From Salinispora tropica CNB-440 (GTDB lineage: Bacteria > Actinomycetota > Actinomycetes > Mycobacteriales > Micromonosporaceae), in assembly GCF_000016425.1 (NCBI RefSeq), contig NC_009380.1, forward strand, positions 3,414,144 through 3,478,143: a stretch of 64,000 nt of DNA. Reading direction: 5' to 3'. Made by a program: the position numbers and the translations under genes. Positions within the stretch are counted from its first letter, which is position 1, and each line of letters begins with the position of its first letter. This document shows, in pieces, positions 8,512-17,248 of the stretch. Below the pieces are notes generated by a model, which saw only the letters and a list, made by a program, of their open reading frames with translations, had not been told where the DNA came from and made no database searches.

Positions 8512-9973
8512 CCCCACCGTTGCGGGGATCCAACCAGCGGCTGGTGACCACCTTGCCCCGGGTGAAGAAACGCACCCCGTCCGCACCGTGCGCGTGCAGG
8601 TCGCCGAAGAGCGACGCCTTCCAGCCACCGAAGGAGTAGTACGCCATCGGCACCGGGATCGGGACGTTGATCCCGACCATGCCCACCTCCACCTCGTGCT
8701 GGTAGCGCCGGGCGGCGCCCCCGTCGTTGGTGAAGATGGCCGTCCCGTTTCCGTACGGGTTGGCGTTGACCAGGTGGACGGCCTCCTCGTACGAACCGAC
8801 CCGGAGCACCGACAGCACCGGCCCGAAGATCTCGTCGGTGTAGACCGACATCTCCGGGGTGACCCGGTCGAACAGGGTCGGCCCCAACCAGTAGCCGTTC
8901 GGGTCACCATCCGGACGCACGTCCCGCCCGTCCACCACCGGCACCGCGCCCGCCGCCACGCCCGCCTCGACGTACGAGCGCACCCGCTCGGCGTGCGCGG
9001 CGGTGACCAGCGGGCCCATGTCGCAGCCGCGCCGGCCGTCGCCGGTGCGCAGCTCCGCCATCCGCGCAGCGATCTTCTCGACCAACGCATCCGCGACCGG
9101 CTCCACCGCGACCAACGCGGAGATCGCCATGCAGCGCTCCCCCGCCGACCCGAACCCCGCGTTGACGGCGGCGTCGGCGGCCAGGTCCAGGTCCGCGTCC
9201 GGAAGCACCACCATGTGGTTCTTCGCCCCGCCGAGGGCCTGCACCCGCTTGCCCGCCAGCGACGCACGCTGGTGCACATGCCGGGCAACCGGCGTGGAGC
9301 CGACGAACGACACCGCCCGCACCGCGGGATGATCCAACAGGGCGTCCACGGCCTCCTTGTCCCCGTTGACCACGTTGAGTACCCCGGGTGGCAGGCCCGC
9401 CTCGGCGAACCACTCCGCCAGCAGCAGCGCCGCGCTCGGATCCTTCTCGCTGGGCTTGAGCACCACCGCGTTACCAGTCGCCACCGCGACCGGCACGAAC
9501 CACAGCGGCACCATCACCGGGAAGTTGAACGGGCTGATCACCGCCACCACCCCGAGGGGCTGGCGAAGGTTGTAGGAGTCCACCTCGGTCGAGACGTTCT
9601 CGCTGTATCCGCCACGCATCGCCGCGGGAATACCGCAGGCGTACTCGATCACCTCCAGCCCGCGCTGGACCTCACCGGCGGCGTCGGCGAGCACCTTGCC
9701 GTGCTCCGCGGTGATCACCTCAGCGAGCCGGTCACGCCGGGCATGGACCAACTCCCGGAAGGCGAAGAGCACCGCTGTACGCCGCGACAGGGAGGCGTCC
9801 CGCCACCTCCGCGCGGCCCGCTCGGCGGCCTCGACCGCTGCCGCCACCTCCGCGGCGGAGGCCAACTCGACCTCCGCGGTAGGCACGCCGGTGGCCGGAT
9901 CGAAGACATCGCCGCGCCGCGCCGCCGTGCCGGACAGCAGCTTGCCATCCACGAAGTGCCCGATGAGATTCAT
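8483..9973 (-). CDS. mmsA: CoA-acylating methylmalonate-semialdehyde dehydrogenase
   Basis: A 496-residue aldehyde dehydrogenase. The catalytic cysteine lies in FGSAGERCMAISALV, and ALGGAKNHMVVLPDADLDLA is characteristic of the MmsA branch, which oxidises methylmalonate or malonate semialdehyde to propionyl-CoA or acetyl-CoA with NAD and CoA. Length is normal. Its ATG at 9973 overlaps the stop of the upstream aminotransferase (ATGA), so the two are translationally coupled. Together they fit the end of valine, beta-alanine or thymine breakdown. The 3' end overlaps the convergent acyltransferase gene by 29 bp. Confidence 0.93.
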   Translation of the reverse strand: MNLIGHFVDGKLLSGTAARRGDVFDPATGVPTAEVELASAAEVAAAVEAAERAARRWRDASLSRRTAVLFAFRELVHARRDRLAEVITAEHGKVLADAAGEVQRGLEVIEYACGIPAAMRGGYSENVSTEVDSYNLRQPLGVVAVISPFNFPVMVPLWFVPVAVATGNAVVLKPSEKDPSAALLLAEWFAEAGLPPGVLNVVNGDKEAVDALLDHPAVRAVSFVGSTPVARHVHQRASLAGKRVQALGGAKNHMVVLPDADLDLAADAAVNAGFGSAGERCMAISALVAVEPVADALVEKIAARMAELRTGDGRRGCDMGPLVTAAHAERVRSYVEAGVAAGAVPVVDGRDVRPDGDPNGYWLGPTLFDRVTPEMSVYTDEIFGPVLSVLRVGSYEEAVHLVNANPYGNGTAIFTNDGGAARRYQHEVEVGMVGINVPIPVPMAYYSFGGWKASLFGDLHAHGADGVRFFTRGKVVTSRWLDPRNGGVSLGFPTPT

Positions 9974-11280
9974 GCCGCCACCGTCGGCGCGGTCCCGCCG
10001 GATCGGATCGCAGTCACCAGAATTGCCAGGCCCTCCCGGGCCTCCTCCTCGGTCAGGGTCAACGGTGGGCCCATCCGCACCACGTTCCCGTACAGACCGC
10101 CCTTGCCGACGAGCAGACCACCGGCCCGGCACGCCTCGAACACCTGGGCGGCTCGCTTCGGATCCGGATCAATGGTGCCTGGGTGGACGAACTCGACGCC
10201 GAGCATCAGTCCCTTGCCGCGTACCTCGGCGACCCCGGGGAGCCCACCGACCTCGGCGCGAAGCCCCTCGTGGAGAATCATGCCCACCCGGTCCGCGTTG
10301 GCCTGCAGGTCGTTGTCGAGCAGGTAGTCGAGCACGGCGTTGCCGGCGGCGGCGGAGAGCGGGTTGCCGCCGAAGGTGGAGAAGCTGATCGCCGGCACCG
10401 ACTCCACCACCGCGGCCCGCCCGACCACGCCGGCGAGCGCGAACCCGTTGCCGATGCCCTTGGCAAAGGTGATCATGTCTGGGGTCACCCCGTGGGCCTG
10501 GTAACCCCAAAAGTGCGTGCCGGTACGCCCCCAGCCGGTCTGCACCTCGTCTGAGATGAGCAGGATGCCGTGCTCGTCAAGCACCTTGCGCCAGCCGGCG
10601 AGCAGCCCGTCCGGGCCGTGGACGAAGCCGCCGACGCCCTGAATCGGCTCGGCGATCAGGCAGGCGACATCACCCGAGGTCTGGGTGGCCAGGACCTCCC
10701 GCAGATCCTCCACCGCCGCGTCGATCCGATCGGCCTCGGGTAGCCGGGCGAGCAGGCCCCGCAGCCGCTCCCCCGAGTGCAGCCAGGCCACCTGCAACGG
10801 GTTCAGCGGACTCGCCGACCAACCACGGTTGCCGGTGACCCCGATCGTCGCGTACGACCGGCCGTGGTAGCTGTTGCGCACGGCGAGGATCTGCTGCGAG
10901 CGCCGATGGTTGGTGGCCATCAGCAACGCTGCCTCGTTGGCCTCGGTGCCGGAGTTGGTGAAGAAGACCCGCGCGTCCGGAATTCCGGACAGCCGGGCCA
11001 CCTTCTCGGCCAGCTCCACCTGCTGTCGGATCAGGTAGAGCGTCGAGGTGTGCACGATCCCGGTACGCAACTGGCGCTCCACCGCCGCGCGGATCTCCGG
11101 GATGTCGTAACCGATGCTGTTGGTCAGGACGCCGCCGAAGAAGTCCAGGTAGGTGCGGCCCTGCGCATCGGTGACCCGGCGCCCCTGGCCAGCGACGAGT
11201 TCGATCGGTTCGTCGTAGTAGAGCGGCATCCAGGACGGGAGCACCGCCCGGTGTCGGGCCAGCAGATCGTCGGTGGTCAT
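9970..11280 (-). CDS. Class III PLP-dependent aminotransferase (beta-alanine/3-aminoisobutyrate type)
   Basis: A 436-residue fold-type I PLP enzyme. FTNSGTEANEAALLMA, ISDEVQTGWGRTG and the Schiff-base lysine in MITFAKGIGNGF are all present. It is 3-4 bp overlapped with mmsA downstream, whose substrates (malonate or methylmalonate semialdehyde) would be its products from beta-alanine or 3-aminoisobutyrate. Substrate is inferred from this neighbour; a 4-aminobutyrate or ornithine-like role is less likely. The ATG at 11280 is chosen for homology; upstream codons do not match the family. Confidence 0.88.
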   Translation of the reverse strand: MTTDDLLARHRAVLPSWMPLYYDEPIELVAGQGRRVTDAQGRTYLDFFGGVLTNSIGYDIPEIRAAVERQLRTGIVHTSTLYLIRQQVELAEKVARLSGIPDARVFFTNSGTEANEAALLMATNHRRSQQILAVRNSYHGRSYATIGVTGNRGWSASPLNPLQVAWLHSGERLRGLLARLPEADRIDAAVEDLREVLATQTSGDVACLIAEPIQGVGGFVHGPDGLLAGWRKVLDEHGILLISDEVQTGWGRTGTHFWGYQAHGVTPDMITFAKGIGNGFALAGVVGRAAVVESVPAISFSTFGGNPLSAAAGNAVLDYLLDNDLQANADRVGMILHEGLRAEVGGLPGVAEVRGKGLMLGVEFVHPGTIDPDPKRAAQVFEACRAGGLLVGKGGLYGNVVRMGPPLTLTEEEAREGLAILVTAIRSGGTAPTVAA

Positions 11281-11503
11281 AGTGACACCTCTCAACGAAG
11301 CGGGTGATGAACGCACGCTCTCACCACCGCGCATCGCGAACAACTGGCACCGTGTAGCGTCACCGCGCCGTCCACCTGACACCACGTCAACGGGTTGGGC
11401 CGCACATGCCGCCCGTCGTATCTGGGACACCTGTGTCGATGGCCCTCGTCCCCATTTCCCTTACTCTCTTGCAGTTACTGAGGATCTGGTAGAGAGTAGT
11501 TGA

Positions 11504-11896
11504 ATGGGTACCAAACACGGGGCAAGCGAACTGCTGGTGAACGCCGACCTGGCGCGTGCCGACTCGCTGGCACGAGAGATCTTCTCCGAGGTGGCCAACA
11601 AGTGGGCATTCCTGATCATCGAGTTCCTCGGACAACGCACCATGCGTTTCGGTGAACTACGCGACGAGGTTGGCGGTATCAGCCACAAGATGCTCACCCA
11701 GAACCTGCGCATGCTGGAACGCAACGGCCTGGTCGAGCGAACCGTGTATCCCACCATCCCGCCCCGGGTCGAGTACACCCTTACCGGGGCGGGTGAGGCA
11801 CTGCGCAGCGTGGTCGACGGCATGTGTGGGTGGACGCAGCGCTACTTCAGCCACATCGAGACGTCGCGGCACCGCTTCGACGCCTCGCAGTTGTGA
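11504..11896 (+). CDS. HxlR family winged-helix regulator
   Basis: A 130-residue regulator with the HxlR core: SLAREIFSEVANKWAFLIIE, MRFGELRDEVGGISHKMLTQ, NLRMLERNGLVERTVYPTIP and PRVEYTLTGAGEAL. It is divergent from the aminotransferase operon (223 bp apart) and convergent, with no gap, with a RidA-like gene. HxlR proteins often control detoxification genes; either neighbour may be the target. The inducer is unknown. Confidence 0.9.
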   Translation: MGTKHGASELLVNADLARADSLAREIFSEVANKWAFLIIEFLGQRTMRFGELRDEVGGISHKMLTQNLRMLERNGLVERTVYPTIPPRVEYTLTGAGEALRSVVDGMCGWTQRYFSHIETSRHRFDASQL

Positions 11897-12304
11897 TCAA
11901 TCGAGGACGGCGGTCGCCTCAACCTCGACCAGGTGTTCAGGAACGTCCAACGCCGCGGTCCCGAACAGCGAGGCCGGAGCTATGGGTGTCGTGCCCAGCT
12001 TGGCCGACGCCCGCGCGATGCCCTCGAGCAGCTCCGGCATCCGGTCCGGGGTCCAGTCAACGACATGCACGGTCAACTTCACCACATCGGCGAAAGACGC
12101 CCCGACGCCAGCCAGCGCGGTACCGACGTTGAGGTAGCACTGCTCGACCTGAGCGGTCAGGTCGCCTTCGCCGATCGTCTTACCGTCCGCATCCCAGGCG
12201 ACCTGCCCAGCGACATGGATCAGCTTGGAGCCGGTCGCTACCGACACCTGCCGGTACACGTCAACCTCGGGAAGTCCGCTCGGGTTGACCAGGGTTACGG
12301 CCAT
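11897..12304 (-). CDS. RidA/YjgF superfamily protein lacking the deaminase arginine
   Basis: A 135-residue protein of the RidA (YjgF/YER057c) fold, with IHVAGQVAWDADGKTIGEGD, DVVKLTVHVVDW and a C terminus LVEVEATAVLD. RidA proper hydrolyses reactive enamine/imine intermediates using a conserved arginine near residue 105. Here the equivalent stretch reads APASLFGTAAL with no arginine, so it belongs to a Rid subgroup that probably lacks this activity. A good ribosome site (AAGGAGG) precedes the ATG at 12304. It abuts the convergent HxlR gene and may be its target. Confidence 0.85.
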   Translation of the reverse strand: MAVTLVNPSGLPEVDVYRQVSVATGSKLIHVAGQVAWDADGKTIGEGDLTAQVEQCYLNVGTALAGVGASFADVVKLTVHVVDWTPDRMPELLEGIARASAKLGTTPIAPASLFGTAALDVPEHLVEVEATAVLD

Positions 12305-12622
12305 GATGGCTGCCTCCTTTTCGCTCTCTTTCAGATACTAGAACACTATAGGAAACCGCCCTTATGCAGGGAAGAAGGCACTTTTCCGAACCCTAAGAAC
12401 CTTTCGGTAACTCACCGGGCCGCATCCGGTTCCAGCCGACGCCGGAGGCGGGGGTCGAAGAGCTGGGACCAGCAGGCCCGTCCGTAGCGAGCGGCGTAGC
12501 CGAAAGCTCGCGTGTGTGAACGCCAGCAGGCAGGCACACAACGAACAGCCGCGGCCACCGGCCTGGGGCAAGGCGTGACCACCGGTGCTGTCCGAGCAGG
12601 ACGCGGCCCCCAGCCATCGGCG
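12305..12622. other. Non-coding stretch with no recognised feature
   Basis: The first 60 bp hold an AT-richer promoter region for the RidA-like gene. The rest (12360-12620) has only short frames without family resemblance. One minus-strand frame ends LFDPRLRRRLEPDAAR and could be an old gene remnant, but I cannot name it. Confidence 0.4.
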
Positions 12623-13465
12623 TCAACGCGTTGAAGGTCCTGAAGCGCCGCGGCGCGGCCCAGAATCGTCCCGGCGCGGTGCCGTATACAGCGCGGTGAC
12701 ATAGTTGTCGACCGCGACTCCGCCGGGCTGACTGGCGACCACCTCAGCGACGCCGTCGAGAAGCGACCGTCGCCGGTCAGCGCTCAACTCGCGCACGGCG
12801 GAGAAGGTCGCCCACAATCCGCGAACACGGCGCGGAGTCAGCTGATGCTCCCAGCGAATCATCTCGACCTGGACGGGGCCGAACCAGCCACCTGCCGCCA
12901 GCTCCGCCGTGCGCTCGGCAACCCGCATCACCGCTGGTAGGTCCCCCGGGCGGACCTTCTCCCCCGGTAGCCAGCGTCGGTACAACCTGTCCACTTCCGC
13001 CCGCCAGGGCGGGATACGGTCCGGGTCACCGAACACGGTCCACCACACCGCCAGCCCTCCGCCCGGCCGTACCAGGCGGGCCAGCCGCCGCACCGCCGCG
13101 TCAGGGTCCAGCCAATGAAACGTGGTAGCGCAGACCGCCAGGTCGACATCACCGTCGGGCAGCGGCACGGTGACGAAGTCACCCTCGATGACGGTCACGT
13201 CGTGGCCCGCCAGGTCCGTGCGCAGCCGGGCCGCCAGGTGGCCACCCAGCTCCACCGCCAGCACCGAGGCACCGGCGGCCACGAGAGGTCTGGTCGCCTG
13301 CCCGGTCCCAGGCCCGATCTCCAGCACGCGGGCACCGGGCCCCAACCCCATGCCCGAGAGCACCTCGTACACCCTCCGCGGGTAGTCCGGCCGGGCCATC
13401 TGGTAAATGTCGGGATCCTCGTCGAAGCTGCCCCGCCGCCTCATCCGACGACCGTCACCGTCCAT
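12623..13465 (-). CDS. SAM-dependent class I methyltransferase
   Basis: A 280-residue protein of the Methyltransf_11/25 type. The SAM-binding motif I is VLEIGPGTGQATRPL, followed by the acidic end of motif II (VLAVELGGHLA), motif post-II VIEGDF, and VDLAVCATTFHWLDP. The segment YQMARPDYPRRVYEVL upstream is typical of actinobacterial trans-aconitate-like or small-molecule methyltransferases. The ATG at 13465 is the furthest start that still keeps sensible sequence; 13444 is possible. It is divergent from an NmrA-type gene. Substrate unknown. Confidence 0.85.
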   Translation of the reverse strand: MDGDGRRMRRRGSFDEDPDIYQMARPDYPRRVYEVLSGMGLGPGARVLEIGPGTGQATRPLVAAGASVLAVELGGHLAARLRTDLAGHDVTVIEGDFVTVPLPDGDVDLAVCATTFHWLDPDAAVRRLARLVRPGGGLAVWWTVFGDPDRIPPWRAEVDRLYRRWLPGEKVRPGDLPAVMRVAERTAELAAGGWFGPVQVEMIRWEHQLTPRRVRGLWATFSAVRELSADRRRSLLDGVAEVVASQPGGVAVDNYVTALYTAPRRDDSGPRRGASGPSTR

Positions 13466-13656
13466 GACACGAGCGTAAGCCCGGAACAGCCGAGGCCACG
13501 TGGGAAGCAGACGGGGTCGCCTGCTTCCGCTGAGCGATGATTGTGGTGTCACCCCGCGAGGCGGGAACCGACGACTACGTTCGCGTAGGCGATTACACAC
13601 AAGATCGCGCGGATGAGCTATGTACCGTCTCAAGCGACTACACTTCACTGGTCGGT

Positions 13657-14496
13657 ATGACGACTCAGCACACGCAGCAGCAGATCCTGGTCCTCGGCGG
13701 CACCGGCAAGACCGGCCGGCGCATCGTGGCACGCTTGCAGGGACAGGGCGTACCGGTCCGAGTGGGTTCCCGCTCCGCCCAGCAACCCTTCGACTGGACC
13801 GACCAGGCAACCTGGGCACCGGCCCTGCGGGACATCAACGCCGTCTACGTCTCCTACTATCCGGACCTCGCCGAGCCAGGCGCACTCGAGACGGTCTCCG
13901 CGTTCACTGATCTCGCGGTGGCGGCCGGAGTCTCCCGACTGGTGTTGCTGTCCGGCCGCGGGCAGGACAGAGCCCAGCTTGCCGAGAAGCACGTTCAGTC
14001 CGCCGGGGTCGAGTGGACGATCCTGCGGTCGGGATGGTTCAACCAGAACTTCAGCGAGGACTACCTCCTTGGTCCGATCCTCGGTGGCGAGGTCGTCCTC
14101 CCGGTCGGAGCCGTACCCGAGCCGTTCGTGGACGCCGACGACATCGCCGAGGTGGCCACGGCGGCGCTGACCAACAACGGGCACGCCGGGCAGCTCTACG
14201 AGCTGACCGGGCCCCGGTTGCTCACCTTCGGCGAGGCGATCGCCGAGATCTCCGCAGTCACGGGTCGGGCCGTCAACTTCGTGCAGGTTTCCCCCGAGGA
14301 GTACGCGGACGGCCTCGCCGCCGTAGGCGTCCCCGCGGGGGCGATCGAGTTGCTGACACACCTGTTCACGACCCTGCTGGACGGGCGGAATGCTCAGGTG
14401 GCCGACGGTGTCGCGCGGGCCCTCGGCCGGCCGCCCCGCGACTTCACCGACTACGCCACGAGCACCGCGGCCACCGGCGTCTGGGCCAGGGCATAA
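13657..14496 (+). CDS. NmrA-like NAD(P)H-binding protein
   Basis: A 279-residue atypical short-chain dehydrogenase. The dinucleotide-binding motif ILVLGGTGKTGRRIVARL starts near residue 9. The middle part (RLVLLSGRGQDRAQLAEKHV, VEWTILRSGWFNQNF) matches the NmrA / ergot-alkaloid-type family. Such proteins act as NADPH-dependent reductases or redox sensors. The ATG at 13657 is placed right before homology. It is followed by a long convergent terminator. Confidence 0.85.
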   Translation: MTTQHTQQQILVLGGTGKTGRRIVARLQGQGVPVRVGSRSAQQPFDWTDQATWAPALRDINAVYVSYYPDLAEPGALETVSAFTDLAVAAGVSRLVLLSGRGQDRAQLAEKHVQSAGVEWTILRSGWFNQNFSEDYLLGPILGGEVVLPVGAVPEPFVDADDIAEVATAALTNNGHAGQLYELTGPRLLTFGEAIAEISAVTGRAVNFVQVSPEEYADGLAAVGVPAGAIELLTHLFTTLLDGRNAQVADGVARALGRPPRDFTDYATSTAATGVWARA

Positions 14497-14509
14497 CCTC
14501 CGGTGCCAT

Positions 14510-14560
14510 GCGGATCGACTCAGACCACGGCGCTGAGGGCAGTGACCTGAGTCGATCCGC
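14510..14560. terminator. Long convergent terminator hairpin
   Basis: A perfect 14-bp stem (14510-14523 with 14547-14560) encloses a 23-nt loop, between the stop of the NmrA gene and the stop of the convergent SDR gene. It should serve both. Confidence 0.8.
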
Positions 14561-14565
14561 GTGGA

Positions 14566-15309
14566 TCAAGCGGCGAAGCCGCCGTCCACAGCGATGGCGG
14601 CACCAGTGACATAGCGACCACCGTCACCCGCGAGGTGGGCGACGGTCGCGGCGACCTCCGACGGCTGGCCGAAGCGACCAAGTGCGGTGAGGCTCTGCTG
14701 CACGTCGGCGCCCGCGCCGTCGGCGGGGTTCATGTCGGTCTCCGTCGGCCCGGGATGGACCAGGTTGGCGGTGATCCCCCTGGCACCCAGCTCGCGGGCC
14801 AACGACCTGGTCAGGCCGATCAACGCGGTCTTGCTCGTCGAGTACAGCGCGACGCCGGGGAGCGCGGCCCGCTCGGCCAGGCAGCTGCCGATGTTGATGA
14901 TTCTTCCGCCTTCGGTCATGTGCCGCACCGCTGCCTGGGAAGCCACGAAAGGCGCCCGAACATTGACACTCAACACGCGGTCGATGTCCTCCAGTGACAT
15001 GTCTTCGACCGGACCGAGCACACCAATCCCCGCGTTGTTGACCACGATGTCGAGCCGCCCGAACTCCTCGACGGCCCGATCTACGGCCGTACGCATCGCC
15101 GTCGGGTCCGCACTGTCAGCCTGGACCGCCCAGGCACGGCGCCCCAGCGCCTTGATCCGGTCGACGACGTCTGCCGCGCGCTCGGCACTGTCCCGGTAGG
15201 TCAGTGCGACGTCGGCGCCGTCCGCTGCCAGCCTCAGCGCCACAGCCTCGCCGATGCCACGGCTGCCGCCCGTCACGAATGCCACCTTGCCGCCAAGTAC
15301 CGTAGTCAT
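14566..15309 (-). CDS. Short-chain dehydrogenase/reductase
   Basis: A 247-residue classical SDR: TGGSRGIGEAVALRLA (cofactor motif), NNAGIGVLGPVED, the catalytic Ser in INIGSCLAER and the YSTSK motif, ending YVTGAAIAVDGGFAA. The N-terminal TYRDS after the second strand favours NADP. The ATG at 15309 is preceded by GAAAGATGAG. No pathway neighbour identifies the substrate; a FabG-like ketoreductase is the nearest description. Confidence 0.9.
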   Translation of the reverse strand: MTTVLGGKVAFVTGGSRGIGEAVALRLAADGADVALTYRDSAERAADVVDRIKALGRRAWAVQADSADPTAMRTAVDRAVEEFGRLDIVVNNAGIGVLGPVEDMSLEDIDRVLSVNVRAPFVASQAAVRHMTEGGRIINIGSCLAERAALPGVALYSTSKTALIGLTRSLARELGARGITANLVHPGPTETDMNPADGAGADVQQSLTALGRFGQPSEVAATVAHLAGDGGRYVTGAAIAVDGGFAA

Positions 15310-15427
15310 TGTTCGCTCATCTTTCCTGTCGCCTTCGTCAACGAAACTCATGCTCACGTGTCGCGAGCGAGGAGTCTGGCGGCAATCCGACGTCGCGTTG
15401 CGGCCAAGAGCTGCCGAGCACCACCCC

Positions 15428-16438
15428 TTAACGAGACGTGGAGTCTTCGTCTTCCAGATAGGCCGCGGCGGTCAGTGCCACCACCGGGTCATCGTCGTGG
15501 GACAACCGTCGCAGGACGGGCTGCGCGACGGTCCGGGGCAGCTCCAGGATGGCCTGGGTGAGCCGGCTCCGGACGGCGGAGTCCGCGGTAGGGGCGGCGA
15601 GCTCGTCGGAGAGGGCGCTGACGATCTGTTCCGCGCGGGCCGGGTCCTCCGACAGGGCCCCCAGGAGTTCGGCCGCCTGGACGTCGTGCCCGCCCTCGAC
15701 CACCAGGTCGACAAGTGCGGGCACGGCCGCCACCTCGCCACGCCGGCCCAGCGCCAGGGCCGCGTGTCGGCGGACCGCCGGGTCCGGGTCGCCGAGGGCG
15801 TTCACGAGCGCTGCTGTCGCCTCGTCACCGGTCAGGGCGGCGACCGCCTGGATCGCGCGGCGGCGGATGTCCACGTTCTCGGAGTGGACACCGGAGGCCA
15901 GGCTCGCCAGGGGGTCACCGCCCGCCCGAGCGAGCGCCCATCGCAGCGCGCCGGCCACGTTGGGGTCGGATTCGGCGAGGACCGCGCCGGCCAGCAACTC
16001 GGCGGGCACCCGTGCCTCCTCGGCGGGGGCCAGAACACTCTGCTGACGCAGGGCGGCACTGGGTGAGTTGAGCCCGGTTATGAGCTCGATGATGCGCAGG
16101 ACCCCCGACCATCCGGAGGGCGCCGCGGCATCGACCGTACGAAGCCGGTCGAGCAGCTCCCGTTCCCGCTCCAGCCGCTCTTCGGTCACGGTGATGAGGT
16201 CGCCGACCAGGCCGGCCGGTGTGAAGGTGGGATCCTGGAGCGCCCGGGTGATCTGGCGCAGCGACAGCCCCAGTGACCGCAGGCTCTCCACCTGGAACAG
16301 CCGCCGTACGTCCTCGTCCGAGTATTCGCGGTAGCCGCCCGAGGTACGACCCGTCGGTCGGACCAGCCCCAGTGCGTCGTAGTGCCGAAGCATGCGGGTG
16401 CTCACTCCCGAGCGGCGCGCCACGTCGCCGATCAGCAT
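15428..16438 (-). CDS. MerR family regulator with C-terminal HEAT repeats
   Basis: A 336-residue protein. Residues 1-70 are a canonical MerR winged helix (MLIGDVARRSGVSTRMLRHY, YREYSDEDVRRLFQVESL), residues 75-105 the dimer coiled coil, and from about 115 to 330 alpha-helical HEAT-type repeats such as DPDPAVRRHAALALGRRGE. Instead of a small-molecule pocket it carries a protein-interaction scaffold. Its ATG overlaps the stop of the upstream HEAT gene by 7 bp, so the two are coupled. The shared promoter region has a MerR-type operator. Ligand or partner unknown; the upstream HEAT protein is the obvious candidate. Confidence 0.9.
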   Translation of the reverse strand: MLIGDVARRSGVSTRMLRHYDALGLVRPTGRTSGGYREYSDEDVRRLFQVESLRSLGLSLRQITRALQDPTFTPAGLVGDLITVTEERLERERELLDRLRTVDAAAPSGWSGVLRIIELITGLNSPSAALRQQSVLAPAEEARVPAELLAGAVLAESDPNVAGALRWALARAGGDPLASLASGVHSENVDIRRRAIQAVAALTGDEATAALVNALGDPDPAVRRHAALALGRRGEVAAVPALVDLVVEGGHDVQAAELLGALSEDPARAEQIVSALSDELAAPTADSAVRSRLTQAILELPRTVAQPVLRRLSHDDDPVVALTAAAYLEDEDSTSR

Positions 16439-17115
16439 AATGGTTCCTCTTCCTCACCCACCGGGTCAGCCGTGCGGGCGGCGAGCCGTCCCGCCTCCTC
16501 GATGAGCGCGTCGTACTCGGCATCCGGGTCCTCTAGGAGCAGCAGAGTGGCGTGGGCGTGTTCCCGCGTCCTCGTCTCCGAGCTGGCGATACCAGCCGCA
16601 AGGGCCGGCATGACCGCCTCGCCGAGGCCGACCAGCGCCCGACTGAGGCTCAGCCACACGTCCCGGTCACCGCGGCCAAGCTGGGTGACCAGTTTCGCGG
16701 CCAACGCCTTCTCCTGCCCGTCGGGGACGAGCACGACAGCGGCCCGCCAGGCGGTCCGCGCGACCTCGTCGTCGGGGTCGCGCAGCAGCGTCCCGACGAT
16801 CGAGGGGTACACGCTCCTGTTATTGATCTTGGATAGCGTGTGAAGGGCCTGGCTACGAGCCTGGGCGTGCTCAGAGGTGAGCTCGGCGACGAGCCGGGGC
16901 AGCGTGACCGCCTCCGGGAGGCGGGTAAGCGCCCAGGTGAGCATGTCACGCACGAAGAAGTCCGGCTCGACCGCGCACCGCTGCACCAACACGGTGACAA
17001 CACGCGGGTCGGGGTGCATACCGACCGCCATGGCCGCCTGTAGCCGGGTGGACGATGTCTTGGCCCGCAAGGCAGCCACCGCACCGTGAGTCGGGGTGTT
17101 CTGAGCCGGGTTCAT
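16432..17115 (-). CDS. HEAT-repeat protein paired with the MerR-HEAT regulator
   Basis: A 227-residue, all-helical protein with HEAT/PBS-lyase-like repeats: TRLQAAMAVGMHPDPRVVTV, AQARSQALHTLSKINNRSVY, DPDDEVARTAWRAAVVLVPD. It has no catalytic motif, signal peptide or membrane segment. It is the first gene of a two-gene operon with the MerR-HEAT gene and overlaps it by 7 bp. The ATG at 17115 (MNPAQNTPTHG) is preferred; a start at 17142 lies inside the operator region. Likely a cytosolic scaffold that tunes the regulator; inferred. Confidence 0.85.
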   Translation of the reverse strand: MNPAQNTPTHGAVAALRAKTSSTRLQAAMAVGMHPDPRVVTVLVQRCAVEPDFFVRDMLTWALTRLPEAVTLPRLVAELTSEHAQARSQALHTLSKINNRSVYPSIVGTLLRDPDDEVARTAWRAAVVLVPDGQEKALAAKLVTQLGRGDRDVWLSLSRALVGLGEAVMPALAAGIASSETRTREHAHATLLLLEDPDAEYDALIEEAGRLAARTADPVGEEEEPLC

Positions 17116-17142
17116 TGGGTACCACCTCCCAGACACAGTCAA

Positions 17143-17165
17143 GACCTTGTCACCGTGTCAAGGTC
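17143..17165 (-). promoter_or_regulatory. MerR-type operator of the HEAT/MerR operon
   Basis: GACCTTG, CAC and the mirror GTG, CAAGGTC form a 23-bp near-perfect palindrome with one mismatched pair per arm, 28 bp upstream of the ATG at 17115. MerR regulators bind long palindromes of this kind placed in an over-long promoter spacer. Autoregulation of the HEAT/MerR operon is inferred. Confidence 0.65.
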
Positions 17166-17248
17166 AAACGGACCGGCCGAGCCGACCTCGGCTTCACCTG
17201 GAAACTGTGGCAGGCTGCCACAGGCACACGCCCGGACGAGGAGGTGCG

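Noticed and set aside
8207..10327. Long + strand open frame of about 700 codons
   Set aside because: It lies antisense to mmsA and the aminotransferase, is rich in Arg/His/Pro and matches no family; it is a high-GC shadow frame.
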